Source: Stenotrophomonas sp. SAU14A_NAIMI4_8 (GTDB lineage: Bacteria > Pseudomonadota > Gammaproteobacteria > Xanthomonadales > Xanthomonadaceae). From it: a stretch of DNA of 64,000 nt. Position 1 is the first letter of the stretch, and each line of letters opens with the position of its first letter. The stretch covers positions 2,583,680 through 2,647,679 of the forward strand of contig NZ_CP025999.1 in NCBI RefSeq assembly GCF_003086695.1, given 5' to 3'. Made by a program: the position numbers and the translations under genes. Shown here piece after piece: positions 24,626 to 32,755 of this stretch. Below the pieces are notes generated by a model. The model did not search any database, had not been told where the DNA came from, and saw only the letters and a list, made by a program, of their open reading frames with translations.

Positions 24626-24684
24626 AATGGCTGAAACTCCTGGCCACTCTGAAAGCAAGCTGAATCACGAGGATTCCCAAGCCG

Positions 24685-24712
24685 TGCATAGAGTCGCACA
24701 ACCGCACGTCAA
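24685..24712 (-). promoter_or_regulatory. Candidate sigma-70 promoter for virB7 operon
   Basis: TTGACG (24707-24712) and TATGCA (24685-24690) on the - strand, 16 bases apart. The -35 is good and the -10 weak, which fits a promoter that needs an activator or is only modest in strength. Confidence 0.35.
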
Positions 24713-24740
24713 TTCCATGTCAGACAAGTCTGAATTCCAT
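24711..24740. promoter_or_regulatory. Palindrome with flanking direct repeats upstream of candidate -35
   Basis: TCAGAC-AA-GTCTGA at 24720-24733, flanked by two copies of AATTCCAT (24711-24718 and 24733-24740). It ends 7 bases upstream of the candidate -35, a normal position for an activator or operator site. The protein that binds it is unknown. Confidence 0.45.
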
Positions 24741-24821
24741 CAACGTATGGTGTTTTTTTGACGCGCTTCACTAATTCACATCCCTGAATTCGTGCATGCG
24801 TCACATTCAGCACTCGACAAC

Positions 24822-26525
24822 TCAAATATCGAGCACCGGCGCGTCAACTTTCGGAAGTAGACGCGACGTGAAATAGCGATCCTTGTAATAGCGGATCTTG
24901 TCGCACTTCACCGGATGCGGGATGCCTTCATACAGGAATACCTCCTGGTCCGGACCCATCGCCTTCAGCTCCTGCGGCAGCATCAGCGCACGCCGCTCTT
25001 CGCTGTAGCTGTGGGTCTTCTCACGGGCATGGGTCACGTTCTTCTTGCGGATGGTGGTGTAGCCCAGCATGTCCGAGTAGTCGTTGGCGTCCTGCTGTTC
25101 GCGCGGCGCGTACAGGATCTGCAGCGCGTGGTTGGTGATGATGGTGCGCGAGGTTTCCCGGCCATAGGTGGCATCGAGCTGGGACATGCTCTGGATGATG
25201 GGCAGCAGGCGCACGTTGTAGCCGGCCATGTAGGACACGGCCGAGGCGATGATGTCCACCTTGCCGATCGATGTGAATTCGTCCATCAGCAGCAGGCACT
25301 GGTACTTCAGGTCCGGGTTGGACTTGGGCAGTTCCTTGGTGTTGAGGTTGATCAGCTGGCTGAAGAACAGGTTGATGATCAGGCGGCTCTCGGCCAGCTT
25401 GTTGGGCTGGATGCCGATATAGATGGTCATCTTCTTCTTGCGCACGTCGGTGAGCAGGAAGTCGTTGGTGCTGGTGGCCTTGTCCAGCACCGGATTGATC
25501 CAGGCGTTCAGCGGCTCCTTGAAGGTGCCCAGGATCGAGGCGAAGGTCTCATCGGCCTGGGACAGCATGTTGGCGAACGCCGAGCGCGCGTTGCTGCTCA
25601 GGAACGGCCGCTCGGACAGGCCCTTCAGGAACTTCTTCAGATCGGTGCCGTCACCGGAGGACAGGCGGTAGACCGAACCCAGCGTGGGCGTGCCCATGCC
25701 GCCGGGGAAGCCGCTGGCGCGCTCGTCGTCCCAGTTCTCGAACAGGTACAGGGTGAAGGCGATGAAGGCATTGCGGGCCTGGCTGACCCAGAACTTCTGG
25801 TCCTCGGCGCCATCGGGGTACAGCATGGCGGCGATGCTCATCAGGTCCGAGACACGGAAGGCCGGATCGTCGGACACATAGCTGAGCGGGTTCCAGCGGT
25901 GCGTGCGGCGGTCTTCGGCGAAGGGATTGAACAGGTAGATTTCCTGGCCCTGGCTGGCGCGCCAGCCACTGGTCAGGTCGAAGTTTTCCTGCTTGATGTC
26001 CAGCACCACCAGCGATTCGCCGTATTCCAGCAGGTTCGGAATGACCACGCCCACGCCCTTGCCCGAACGGGTGGGCGCGGCCAGGATCACGAACTGCTGG
26101 CCATCCAGGCGCACCAGCTTGCCGCCGTGGCTGCCGACCACAATGCTCTGCCCGGTCTTCTTGAACATGCCGTGCTTGGCCAGGTCGGCGCTGGTGGCAA
26201 AGCGGGCATCGCCGTGCAGCGAGCGCTTGTCCTTCTTCAGCAGCGCCACCAGTGCGATCACCGCCAGCAGCAGCAGCGGCACGCCGAAGCCCAGGTAGCC
26301 GGCCCACTTGATCTTGCCCACGAACGGGGCGACCTGCGGCTGGCCCAGGGCATTGAAATACTGGTAGTAGGTGTTCCAGGTGAAGAGCTTGGTATCCAGG
26401 CCGAGCAACAGCAGGGTCAGATAACCGGACAGCGCAAACCCGAGCACCAGGGTCGCCAGGGTGGCGATGGCGATGAGCAGATACTTCTTACTGGGCAACA
26501 CCCGAATCCTCCATGATGCGCCCAA
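24822..26525 (-). CDS. virD4: T4SS coupling protein VirD4
   Basis: 567-residue inner-membrane ATPase that recruits effectors through their XVIPCD domains. Two N-terminal membrane segments (YLLIAIATLATLVLGFALSG, WAGYLGFGVPLLLLAVIALV), Walker A in APTRSGKGVGVVIPNLL, Walker B in CLLLMDEFTSIGK. It is upstream of, and separated from, the virB7 operon, as in Xanthomonas. The start may be the in-frame GTG (VLPSKKYL) a few codons later. Confidence 0.95.
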   Translation of the reverse strand: MGASWRIRVLPSKKYLLIAIATLATLVLGFALSGYLTLLLLGLDTKLFTWNTYYQYFNALGQPQVAPFVGKIKWAGYLGFGVPLLLLAVIALVALLKKDKRSLHGDARFATSADLAKHGMFKKTGQSIVVGSHGGKLVRLDGQQFVILAAPTRSGKGVGVVIPNLLEYGESLVVLDIKQENFDLTSGWRASQGQEIYLFNPFAEDRRTHRWNPLSYVSDDPAFRVSDLMSIAAMLYPDGAEDQKFWVSQARNAFIAFTLYLFENWDDERASGFPGGMGTPTLGSVYRLSSGDGTDLKKFLKGLSERPFLSSNARSAFANMLSQADETFASILGTFKEPLNAWINPVLDKATSTNDFLLTDVRKKKMTIYIGIQPNKLAESRLIINLFFSQLINLNTKELPKSNPDLKYQCLLLMDEFTSIGKVDIIASAVSYMAGYNVRLLPIIQSMSQLDATYGRETSRTIITNHALQILYAPREQQDANDYSDMLGYTTIRKKNVTHAREKTHSYSEERRALMLPQELKAMGPDQEVFLYEGIPHPVKCDKIRYYKDRYFTSRLLPKVDAPVLDI

Positions 26526-26537
26526 GGGCGCGACGAA

Positions 26538-26795
26538 CTAGCGGCGGCGCCAGCGTGACGCCTTCTTCCGCAGGTGGTTTTCATCCTCCAGCCCGGGCTC
26601 GATGCCCTCTTCCCGCAGCAGCCCTTCCAGGTAGTGCCGCGCCTCGGCCAGCGACATCAGATCGGACAGACGCTCCCCGTCATCGGCGATGACCGCATGC
26701 CCGATCACATCGCCGGGAGCGTACACCGGCGCGTGGGTCACCGCTACCAATCGGTAGCGCCCGCGTAGTTCAAGTTGGTGTGTGTACTGCTGCAT
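26538..26795 (-). CDS. Small conserved-looking protein upstream of virD4
   Basis: 85 residues, 12 bases upstream of virD4 on the same strand, so probably co-transcribed. Sequence YRLVAVTHAPVYAPGDVIGH and SLAEARHYLEGLLREEGIEP, with a basic C-terminus (HLRKKASRWRRR). No signal peptide or membrane segment; probably cytoplasmic. No family recognised. Being first in the virD4 unit, it might be an assembly or regulatory factor, but that is a guess. Confidence 0.7.
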   Translation of the reverse strand: MQQYTHQLELRGRYRLVAVTHAPVYAPGDVIGHAVIADDGERLSDLMSLAEARHYLEGLLREEGIEPGLEDENHLRKKASRWRRR

Positions 26796-26918
26796 TGCTT
26801 CACTCCGTGACGGCGTTCACATGTCGTTCCCACGACGGGCCCGTGCGTCGCTCCGATCAGGGCTGGCAACGCGCGGGTGCCACCCCTGACAATACACGTC
26901 TGCGCTTCGGAGACCACC

Positions 26919-27347
26919 ATGGATTGGATTGCACGCGCCCGCGCACTGGCTGCCGACGCCCACGCCGGGCAGATCGACAAGGCCGGTGCGCCCTACATCG
27001 GGCATGTGGCCCGCGTCGCGGAACGGGTACGCGGCGATGACGACGCCGAAGTGGTGGCCTGGCTGCACGACGTGCTGGAGGACTGCCCGGGCTTCGCCGC
27101 CCAGGTGCAGGACTTCCCGCCGGCGATCCAGCACGCGGTGCAGCTGCTGAGCCGCAACCACAGCGCCGACACCGCTCATTACTATGCAGGCATCGCGGCC
27201 AACCCGCTGGCCCTGAAAGTGAAGCTGGCCGATATTGCCGACAATGCCGACGAAACGCGGCTGTCGGCCCTGGATGCGGCCACCGCCGAGCCCCTGCGCG
27301 GGAAGTATCGCGCCGCACGGGCGCAGCTGGGGCCGACGGCCGTCTAG
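26919..27347 (+). CDS. HD-domain phosphohydrolase
   Basis: 142 residues from ATG 26919 (GGAG 6 nt upstream). The HD metal site is visible: YIGHVARVAERV, then VVAWLHDVLEDCP (the H-D pair) and later KVKLADIADNADETRL, the layout of the small (p)ppGpp-hydrolase-like HD family. Divergent from the virD4 unit. Substrate unknown; a nucleotide is likely. Confidence 0.82.
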   Translation: MDWIARARALAADAHAGQIDKAGAPYIGHVARVAERVRGDDDAEVVAWLHDVLEDCPGFAAQVQDFPPAIQHAVQLLSRNHSADTAHYYAGIAANPLALKVKLADIADNADETRLSALDAATAEPLRGKYRAARAQLGPTAV

Positions 27348-27446
27348 GCGCGCCACCGGCCGAACACTGATTTTCCTGAACGCCGCTGCCGTCTGCTGCA
27401 GCGCAGCAGTACAATGGCCCGTTCCCCTGCCCCATCGCGCGCCCGC

Positions 27447-28643
27447 ATGAGCCCCAATTCCTCCCTGGCCGCACGGCTGACGCCGCGCCAGCGCACCCTG
27501 ATCATCATCGCCCTATCGCTGGGCGGCTTTGCCATCGGCACCAGTGAGTTCGCCAGCATGGGCCTGATGCTGGAAATCAGCCGCGGCCTGTCCATCAGCG
27601 AAACCCAGGTGGGCCACCTGATCAGTGCCTACGCCATCGGCGTGGTGGTCGGCGCCCCGATCCTGGCCTTCGTCGGCGCCAGCTTCCCGCGGCGCAAGCT
27701 GCTGCTGGCGCTGATGGGCTTCTACGCCGTGGGCAACCTGGCCAGCGCCCTGGCGCCCAACTACACCACCATGCTGGTCGCCCGCTTCGTCGCCGGCCTG
27801 CCGCACGGCGCCTACTTCGGCGTGGCCATGCTGGTGGCTGCGGCAATCAGCCCGGCCGGCCAGCGCGGCCAGGCCATGTCGCGGGTGCTGTTGGGCCTGT
27901 CGATTGCCATCCTGATCGGCAACCCGCTGACCACCTGGCTGGGCCAGCAGGTGAGCTGGCGCACCGCCTTCGCCCTGGTCAGCCTGCTGGCCATCGCCAC
28001 CGTGGTGATGATTGCCCGCTTCCTGCTGCCCGATCCGGACGAGGTGCGCACCTCGCCCATGCGTGAACTGCGCGCCTTCAACACCACCCAGGTGTGGCTG
28101 GCACTGGCGATCGGTGCGGTCGGCTTTGCCGGCATGTTCTGTGTGTTCACCTATCTGGCCCCGACGCTGGTGCAGGTGACCGGCGTGGCCGAATCGTGGA
28201 TGCCGCTGGCGGTAGGCGTGTTCGGCATTGGCGCGATCATCGGCAATATTGCCGGCGGCTGGCTGGTGGACAAGTTCCACTTCAAGGCCGCCGCCGTGGT
28301 GCTGGCCTGGTCGATCGTAATGCTGCTGCTGTACCCGGTTGCAGCGCAGTCGGTGTGGTCCATCGGCCCGATGATCGTGACGGTGGGCACCATGGGCGCA
28401 CTGGCGGCCGTGCTGCAGACCCGCCTGATGGACGTGGCCGGCGAAGCGCAGACCCTGGCCGCCGCGTCCAACCACGCTGCGTTCAACACGGCCAATGCAC
28501 TGGGCCCGTGGCTGGGCGGCATGGCCATCAGCGCCGGCTTCAGCCCGGCCACCACCGGTTACGTGGGCGCGGCGACCGCCATCGGCGGCCTGCTGCTGTG
28601 GTGCGTATCGGTAATGGTGGACCGCCGCCGCAAGGCCGCCTGA
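27447..28643 (+). CDS. MFS transporter, DHA1 (AraJ/YdhP-like)
   Basis: 398 residues with 12 hydrophobic segments. The MFS signature between helices 2 and 3 is FVGASFPRRKLLLALMGFY, and helix 4 reads ARFVAGLPHGAYFGVAMLVA, typical of the sugar-efflux/arabinose-exporter branch (AraJ, YdhP, SotB). Start MSPNSSLAARLTP at 27447 is preferred over the GTG-like upstream extension. Substrate not predictable. Confidence 0.88.
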   Translation: MSPNSSLAARLTPRQRTLIIIALSLGGFAIGTSEFASMGLMLEISRGLSISETQVGHLISAYAIGVVVGAPILAFVGASFPRRKLLLALMGFYAVGNLASALAPNYTTMLVARFVAGLPHGAYFGVAMLVAAAISPAGQRGQAMSRVLLGLSIAILIGNPLTTWLGQQVSWRTAFALVSLLAIATVVMIARFLLPDPDEVRTSPMRELRAFNTTQVWLALAIGAVGFAGMFCVFTYLAPTLVQVTGVAESWMPLAVGVFGIGAIIGNIAGGWLVDKFHFKAAAVVLAWSIVMLLLYPVAAQSVWSIGPMIVTVGTMGALAAVLQTRLMDVAGEAQTLAAASNHAAFNTANALGPWLGGMAISAGFSPATTGYVGAATAIGGLLLWCVSVMVDRRRKAA

Positions 28644-28647
28644 GGCC

Positions 28648-28685
28648 CTGGACACAGCCCTTGCAGCTGGCAGGGCTGTGTCCAG
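28648..28685 (+). terminator. Strong stem-loop after MFS gene
   Basis: Perfect 14-base arms CTGGACACAGCCCT (28648-28661) and AGGGCTGTGTCCAG (28672-28685), 10-base loop, beginning just after the stop codon. No T-run, so it is either a terminator helped by Rho or an mRNA-stabilising stem. Confidence 0.65.
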
Positions 28686-28748
28686 CAGCTGGATTTGATC
28701 TCGCCACCGCATCGGGCTGACGGGGTCATCACAGGTGAAAGTGTGACG

Positions 28749-29027
28749 ATGAATGCACCTTCCCCTGCCCCCCTTCCCCTCATGTCGGACACCGGTCATT
28801 TCGCCATTCGCGCCTTCGAGGCCGTCTTCAACATGGCCGGCGGGGTCGAACGCATCACGTCGCTGACGGTGACGTGCAACCATTGCGAAGCCACGACCTC
28901 GTCCACCGAAGGCAATCTACTGCACCTGCCGGGCGGCACCCTGTTCCGCTGTGAAGACTGCGGCTGCCATCAGGCCGTGAGCAATGCACGCGTGGCCGAC
29001 TGGCAGCCGCGCGTGCTCGGCGTATGA
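28749..29027 (+). CDS. Small zinc-ribbon-like protein
   Basis: 92 residues from ATG 28749. Two Cys pairs, C-N-H-C (TVTCNHCEATTS) and C-E-D-C-G-C (FRCEDCGCHQ), about 30 apart, form a probable zinc ribbon. It overlaps the next gene by four bases (ATGA). No specific family recognised. Start could be another in-frame Met at MSDTGHF. Confidence 0.65.
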   Translation: MNAPSPAPLPLMSDTGHFAIRAFEAVFNMAGGVERITSLTVTCNHCEATTSSTEGNLLHLPGGTLFRCEDCGCHQAVSNARVADWQPRVLGV

Positions 29028-29212
29028 ACATGGACACGTCACTGACCGGCGCACAGCGACGGATCCTGCAGGCCATTGCCGATGCGGAACAGGTAGACAG
29101 CGACGCCGCAACCTGGGCGGTCGCCGCAGGCCTTGCCGTACAGGCCGAGGACGGTGACATCGACCTGACCCCGCGAGGACGCGACGTGCTGCAGGCACAT
29201 CCGCCGCGCTGA
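29024..29212 (+). CDS. Small hypothetical protein, possible winged-helix
   Basis: 62 residues: LTGAQRRILQAIADAEQVDS, then AGLAVQAEDGDIDLTPRGRDVLQ, which has the outline of a small helix-turn-helix/wing (the final LTPRGRDVL resembles the end of many winged-helix domains). Translationally coupled to the zinc-ribbon gene and 18 bases before the SRAP gene, so a three-gene operon. Confidence 0.6.
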   Translation: MNMDTSLTGAQRRILQAIADAEQVDSDAATWAVAAGLAVQAEDGDIDLTPRGRDVLQAHPPR

Positions 29213-29230
29213 GGCAGCGACGGAGCGGTC

Positions 29231-29974
29231 ATGCGACGTTTCGTGCAGGCCTTCGTGGACGCGGACAGCTTCCCTGCTGCCCTGCCCGGTGACGTGGCCG
29301 CAGCACTGGCAACGGGAGATGCGCACTACAACATTGGCAAGGACGGCCACGCCTGGGTCTGGGCGGCCGGCGCCGCCGATGACGCGACCACGACAGTCGT
29401 TGCGGAAATGCAGTGGGGCCTGGTGCCGCGCTGGTCGAAACAACCGTCCACGCCCTACACCACCGTCACGGCCCGGCTGGAGCGCGCCCCGCGCAGCCGC
29501 ATCTTTGCCGATGCCTGGAGCAAGCGGCGCTGCATCGTGCCGATGACGGGCTATTTCAAATGGGACCGGCAACGACGACAGCCCTGGCCCATGTTCGTGC
29601 AGCGCCAGGATGGCCTGGCCCTGCTGGCGGCGGGGCTGTGGGAACACTGGCAGGACGAGGCCGGCGACATGCGCGACACGTTTTCGATCCTGACCGATGG
29701 CAATCCGTCGATCCCGGCGCCGCTGTCTGCCGATGGGCCGGTGTTTGTGGAACCCGCGGCCGCGGCGGCCTGGCTGCGTGGCGAGCTGACCACCCCGGCG
29801 CAACTGCGACGACAGGCGCATACCGCCGTGCTGGAGGCTGCCTATGTCGGCCTGGGTATCCGCGACCCGCAACGCGATGATTACACCCTGCTGGAGCCGG
29901 TGAACCCCGATGCGCTGCGTGCCGACAGCGCGCTGCCCGATTGGGATGGCGATGCGCTGGATGACGATGCGTGA
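29231..29974 (+). CDS. SRAP-fold (HMCES/YedK-like) protein lacking catalytic residues
   Basis: 247 residues. The SRAP fold is clear from WGLVPRWSK, RSRIFADAWSKRRCIVPMTG, YFKWDRQRRQPWPMFV and LALLAAGLWEHW. In active members the N-terminal Met is removed and Cys2 forms a thiazolidine crosslink to abasic sites in single-stranded DNA. Here the protein starts MRRF; the start is fixed by GGAG 5 nt before the ATG. The Asn of the N-A-R-x-E motif is Thr (TVTARLER), the Glu of G-F-Y-E-W is Lys (GYFKW), and the usual His of H-D-R-M-P is absent (PLSADGPVFV). It is therefore probably not a crosslinker. Confidence 0.85.
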   Translation: MRRFVQAFVDADSFPAALPGDVAAALATGDAHYNIGKDGHAWVWAAGAADDATTTVVAEMQWGLVPRWSKQPSTPYTTVTARLERAPRSRIFADAWSKRRCIVPMTGYFKWDRQRRQPWPMFVQRQDGLALLAAGLWEHWQDEAGDMRDTFSILTDGNPSIPAPLSADGPVFVEPAAAAAWLRGELTTPAQLRRQAHTAVLEAAYVGLGIRDPQRDDYTLLEPVNPDALRADSALPDWDGDALDDDA

Positions 29975-29985
29975 GCTACGGGATT

Positions 29986-30024
29986 GGGGTCAGAGCCCTT
30001 TCCGCTGGAAAGGGATCCGACCCC
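29986..30024. repeat. Long inverted repeat, second GGGGTCAGA element
   Basis: GGGGTCAGAGCCCTTTCC and GGAAAGGGATCCGACCCC pair over 18 bases with two mismatches around a GCT loop. Same ends as the element at 1371-1411. Located after the SRAP stop codon. Confidence 0.75.
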
Positions 30025-30069
30025 TTGAAAAACACATGGCGTGGATGTGGCTTGCGGCAGAGTGCAGCC

Positions 30070-30339
30070 ATGCAGCACCGCCCCTCCCCTGCCCGCCATG
30101 ATGCCGTCGCCCTGCAGGCAGGGCTGTTGGGCAGCGTGCTGGGCGTGGGCCTGTTCAAGGCGCTGGCGCTGTCGGGCGTAGTGTCCGGCTCGCTGATGGG
30201 CATGGGCCTGTGGCTGCTGGCCTGTGTCCTGCTCGGTGCATGGGCATTGGCCGCAGGCCTCGCTTGCCTGGCCCTGAGCCGACGCGTGTTCGTGCTGATG
30301 GTCGCGCTGTCGGCGGTGTTCGTGCTCTGCATTGCTTGA
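30070..30339 (+). CDS. Small two-span membrane protein
   Basis: 89 residues from ATG 30070: a short basic N-terminus ([11 protein letters not shown]) then hydrophobic segments ([58 protein letters not shown]). No ribosome site of note and no family recognised. The frame is open further upstream through the inverted repeat, which is unlikely to be coding. Confidence 0.5.
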   Translation: MQHRPSPARHDAVALQAGLLGSVLGVGLFKALALSGVVSGSLMGMGLWLLACVLLGAWALAAGLACLALSRRVFVLMVALSAVFVLCIA

Positions 30340-30484
30340 TGCGCAGGCGCCTTCGAAAAAAAACCGAACCATTGCGCTAAAGCTTCGGCTTGCAGCGCCG
30401 CTACCCTCTTACTGCCTGCCGGGACTCTCTCCTGTGCAGACACGCCCGGCAGTCGGGCTTACGACGACTACCGGACTTCACAAA

Positions 30485-32611
30485 TTGAACACACTGCGCC
30501 GCTTCAAGGTAGGCACCCGCCTTACCGCTGGTTTTTCCATCCTGCTGTTGATGATCGCCACCATTCTTGCGATCGCCCTGCACAGCAACTACAAACAGCG
30601 GCAACAGTTCGACAACGCGGTGAACGTACGCGTGACCCGCATGGGCGAGCTGTACGACATGCTGATCATCAACAAGGAACTGTTGCTGCTGCGCCGCGAT
30701 ATGCTGCTGCGCCGCGGCCAGGCACTGGACCGCGACCTGGCCATGGTGCAGGCGCAGACCGCGCGCTACGACCAGATCTGGCAGCACTTCACTGCGCGGC
30801 CAGCCACCAGCCCGCTGGCACAGACCATGCGTGACAAGGTGGCCGCGCACCAGCAGGCCACACAGGCCGCATTGGCCGAGCTGGACGCACGCATGCGTGC
30901 CGGCGATTTCGAGACCGCCGACACCCTGCTGCTGGACAAGGTGGCGCCGGCGGCGGCGCAATGGAACACGGCACTGAGCGAGTTCGCCGATCTGCAGCAG
31001 AAGCTGGTAGCGGAAGCTGCGGCGGAGATGCAGTCGCTGGCGGCGCGCACCACCGGTCTGCTGACCCTGTTCGGCGTGGCCAGCCTGGCGCTGGGCGTCC
31101 TGGCCGCGTGGCTGATCTCGCGCAGCCTGACCGTGCCGCTGGCACGCGTGCAGGCCTCGATCAATGCGGTGACCCGTGGCGACCTGAGCGTGCGCGCCCA
31201 GGATGACAGCCAGGACGAGGTGGGCCAGATGCTGCGCGCCACCGATGGCATGGTGCAGCTGCTGCAGCGCTTTTCCCAGCAGACCCGGCAGATGATCGAC
31301 AAACATGCCGCCGAGGACATCACCCATCGCATGCCGACCGACTTCCCGGGCGTGTATGGCGAGCTGGCCGAGGGCATGAACACCATGGTATTCGAGCATC
31401 TGGACGCCATCGTGGATGCGATCGAGGTGCTGAACGAATACGCCCAGGGCGATCTGCGCCGCGACGCCCGGCGCCTGCCCGGCAGCCGCGCGATGCTGCA
31501 TGAATCGATGGATGCGGCCAAGGCCAGTCTGCATGCGATCAACCAGGACATCCAACGCCTGGCCCGCGCGGCAGCGGCCGGCGACTTCAGCGCGCGCGGC
31601 GATGCCGGTGCCTATCGCCACGACTTCCAGCGCATGGTCGTGGATCTGAACCAGTTGATGGAAACCGCCGATGGCAGCCTGAAGGCCTTGTCGGTGGTGC
31701 TGGGCGCGATGGCCGAGGGTGACCTGAGCCGACGCCTGCAGGGCGACTACCAGGGTGTGTTCGCGGCCATGCAGCGCGACACCAACCGCACCGCTGAAAA
31801 CCTGTCGGGCATCGTGCAACGCATCCAGACGGCGGCAGCGTCCATTGCCAGCGGCTCGGACGAAATCGCCGCCGGCAACGCCGATCTTTCGCGCCGCACC
31901 GAGAGCCAGGCGGCCAACCTGGAGGAAACCGCCGCGTCAATGGAAGAGCTGACGTCGACGGTGCGCCAGAACGCCGAGCATGCCCAGCATGCCAATGCCG
32001 CATCGCGCAGCGCCGGCGACGCCGTGCAGCGCACCGCCCGCGCGGTGCAGGATGTGGTGCAGGTGATGCAGCAGATCGACGCCTCGTCCCAGCGGATCGG
32101 CGAGATGGTGGGCCTGATCGATGGCATCGCCTTCCAGACCAACATCCTGGCCCTGAATGCCGCCGTGGAAGCGGCACGCGCCGGGGAACAGGGGCGCGGT
32201 TTCGCCGTGGTGGCCAGCGAGGTGCGTACCCTGGCCCAGCGCGCGGCAGCGTCGGCCAAGGACATCAAGGCGCTGATCGAGACCTCCGGCGAGAACGTGC
32301 AGGCCGGCATCGGCATTGCCCGCCAGTCGGAACAGGCCATCGACCAGCTGCGTACCGCCGCTGCCCAGACCGATACGCTGATCCAGCAGATCGCCCAGGC
32401 CAGCAGCGAACAGGCATCCGGCATCGAGCAGGTGAACCAGACCATCGCGCAGATGGACGAGGCCACCCAGCAGAATGCCGCGCTGGTGGAAGAAGCCAGT
32501 GCATCGGCGCGCGCCATGGCCGAGCAGGCCAGTGCGCTGGACCAGGCCGCAGCGACGTTCAAGATCGCAGCCGCTGGCGCACCGCACGCGACGTTGCAGC
32601 GCGCAGCGTAA
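30485..32611 (+). CDS. Methyl-accepting chemotaxis protein
   Basis: About 708 residues from a TTG at 30485 ([20 protein letters not shown]); no ATG fits. First membrane helix [16 protein letters not shown], periplasmic four-helix-bundle sensor with [19 protein letters not shown], second helix [20 protein letters not shown], then HAMP-type repeats, and the signalling hairpin [20 protein letters not shown] followed by [20 protein letters not shown]. Methylation helices flank it ([20 protein letters not shown]). Unusually long HAMP-like region (about residues 225-450), as in poly-HAMP receptors. Ligand unknown. Confidence 0.9.
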   Translation: MNTLRRFKVGTRLTAGFSILLLMIATILAIALHSNYKQRQQFDNAVNVRVTRMGELYDMLIINKELLLLRRDMLLRRGQALDRDLAMVQAQTARYDQIWQHFTARPATSPLAQTMRDKVAAHQQATQAALAELDARMRAGDFETADTLLLDKVAPAAAQWNTALSEFADLQQKLVAEAAAEMQSLAARTTGLLTLFGVASLALGVLAAWLISRSLTVPLARVQASINAVTRGDLSVRAQDDSQDEVGQMLRATDGMVQLLQRFSQQTRQMIDKHAAEDITHRMPTDFPGVYGELAEGMNTMVFEHLDAIVDAIEVLNEYAQGDLRRDARRLPGSRAMLHESMDAAKASLHAINQDIQRLARAAAAGDFSARGDAGAYRHDFQRMVVDLNQLMETADGSLKALSVVLGAMAEGDLSRRLQGDYQGVFAAMQRDTNRTAENLSGIVQRIQTAAASIASGSDEIAAGNADLSRRTESQAANLEETAASMEELTSTVRQNAEHAQHANAASRSAGDAVQRTARAVQDVVQVMQQIDASSQRIGEMVGLIDGIAFQTNILALNAAVEAARAGEQGRGFAVVASEVRTLAQRAAASAKDIKALIETSGENVQAGIGIARQSEQAIDQLRTAAAQTDTLIQQIAQASSEQASGIEQVNQTIAQMDEATQQNAALVEEASASARAMAEQASALDQAAATFKIAAAGAPHATLQRAA

Positions 32612-32625
32612 GCACATGCCCTGCC

Positions 32626-32653
32626 CTGCCCAGCTGAAGGATTCAGTGGGCAG
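32626..32653 (+). terminator. Stem-loop after chemoreceptor gene
   Basis: CTGCCCAGCTGAA pairs with TTCAGTGGGCAG with a single bulge. No T-run. Sits 15 bases after the stop codon. Confidence 0.5.
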
Positions 32654-32755
32654 GATCGCAGGGGCGCACCGTGCAAGCCGACGCCACACCGCCTTCGCGC
32701 CGCCTGCGGCATGCTGGCGGTGTAGCGCCCCGACCGCCGTAACGATGTCCCGTAC

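Larger units (their letters stand above)
24406..24821 (-). promoter_or_regulatory. virB7 upstream/leader region with multiple GGA motifs
   Basis: 416 bases between virD4 and virB7 without a supported gene. If transcription starts near 24678 the virB operon would have a leader of about 270 nt. Reading the RNA strand, nine GGA triplets occur in the leader, the CsrA/RsmA recognition core. A promoter candidate and a palindrome lie at its upstream end. The virB7 start itself has only a weak ribosome site (AGTGAAG). Confidence 0.6.

Noticed and set aside
24413..24658. 81-residue - strand frame in the virB7 leader
   Set aside because: Starts with TTG without a ribosome site and has no recognisable features; the region is better explained as a leader.
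8927..26525. Conjugative transfer system
   Set aside because: No relaxase, mating-pair or origin of transfer was seen. VirB7 has the N0-type domain and the flanks encode XVIPCD effectors, fitting the antibacterial Xanthomonadaceae T4SS.
27513..28883. 456-residue - strand frame opposite the MFS gene
   Set aside because: Antisense shadow; composition (His, Gln, Gly) and lack of motifs argue against a gene.
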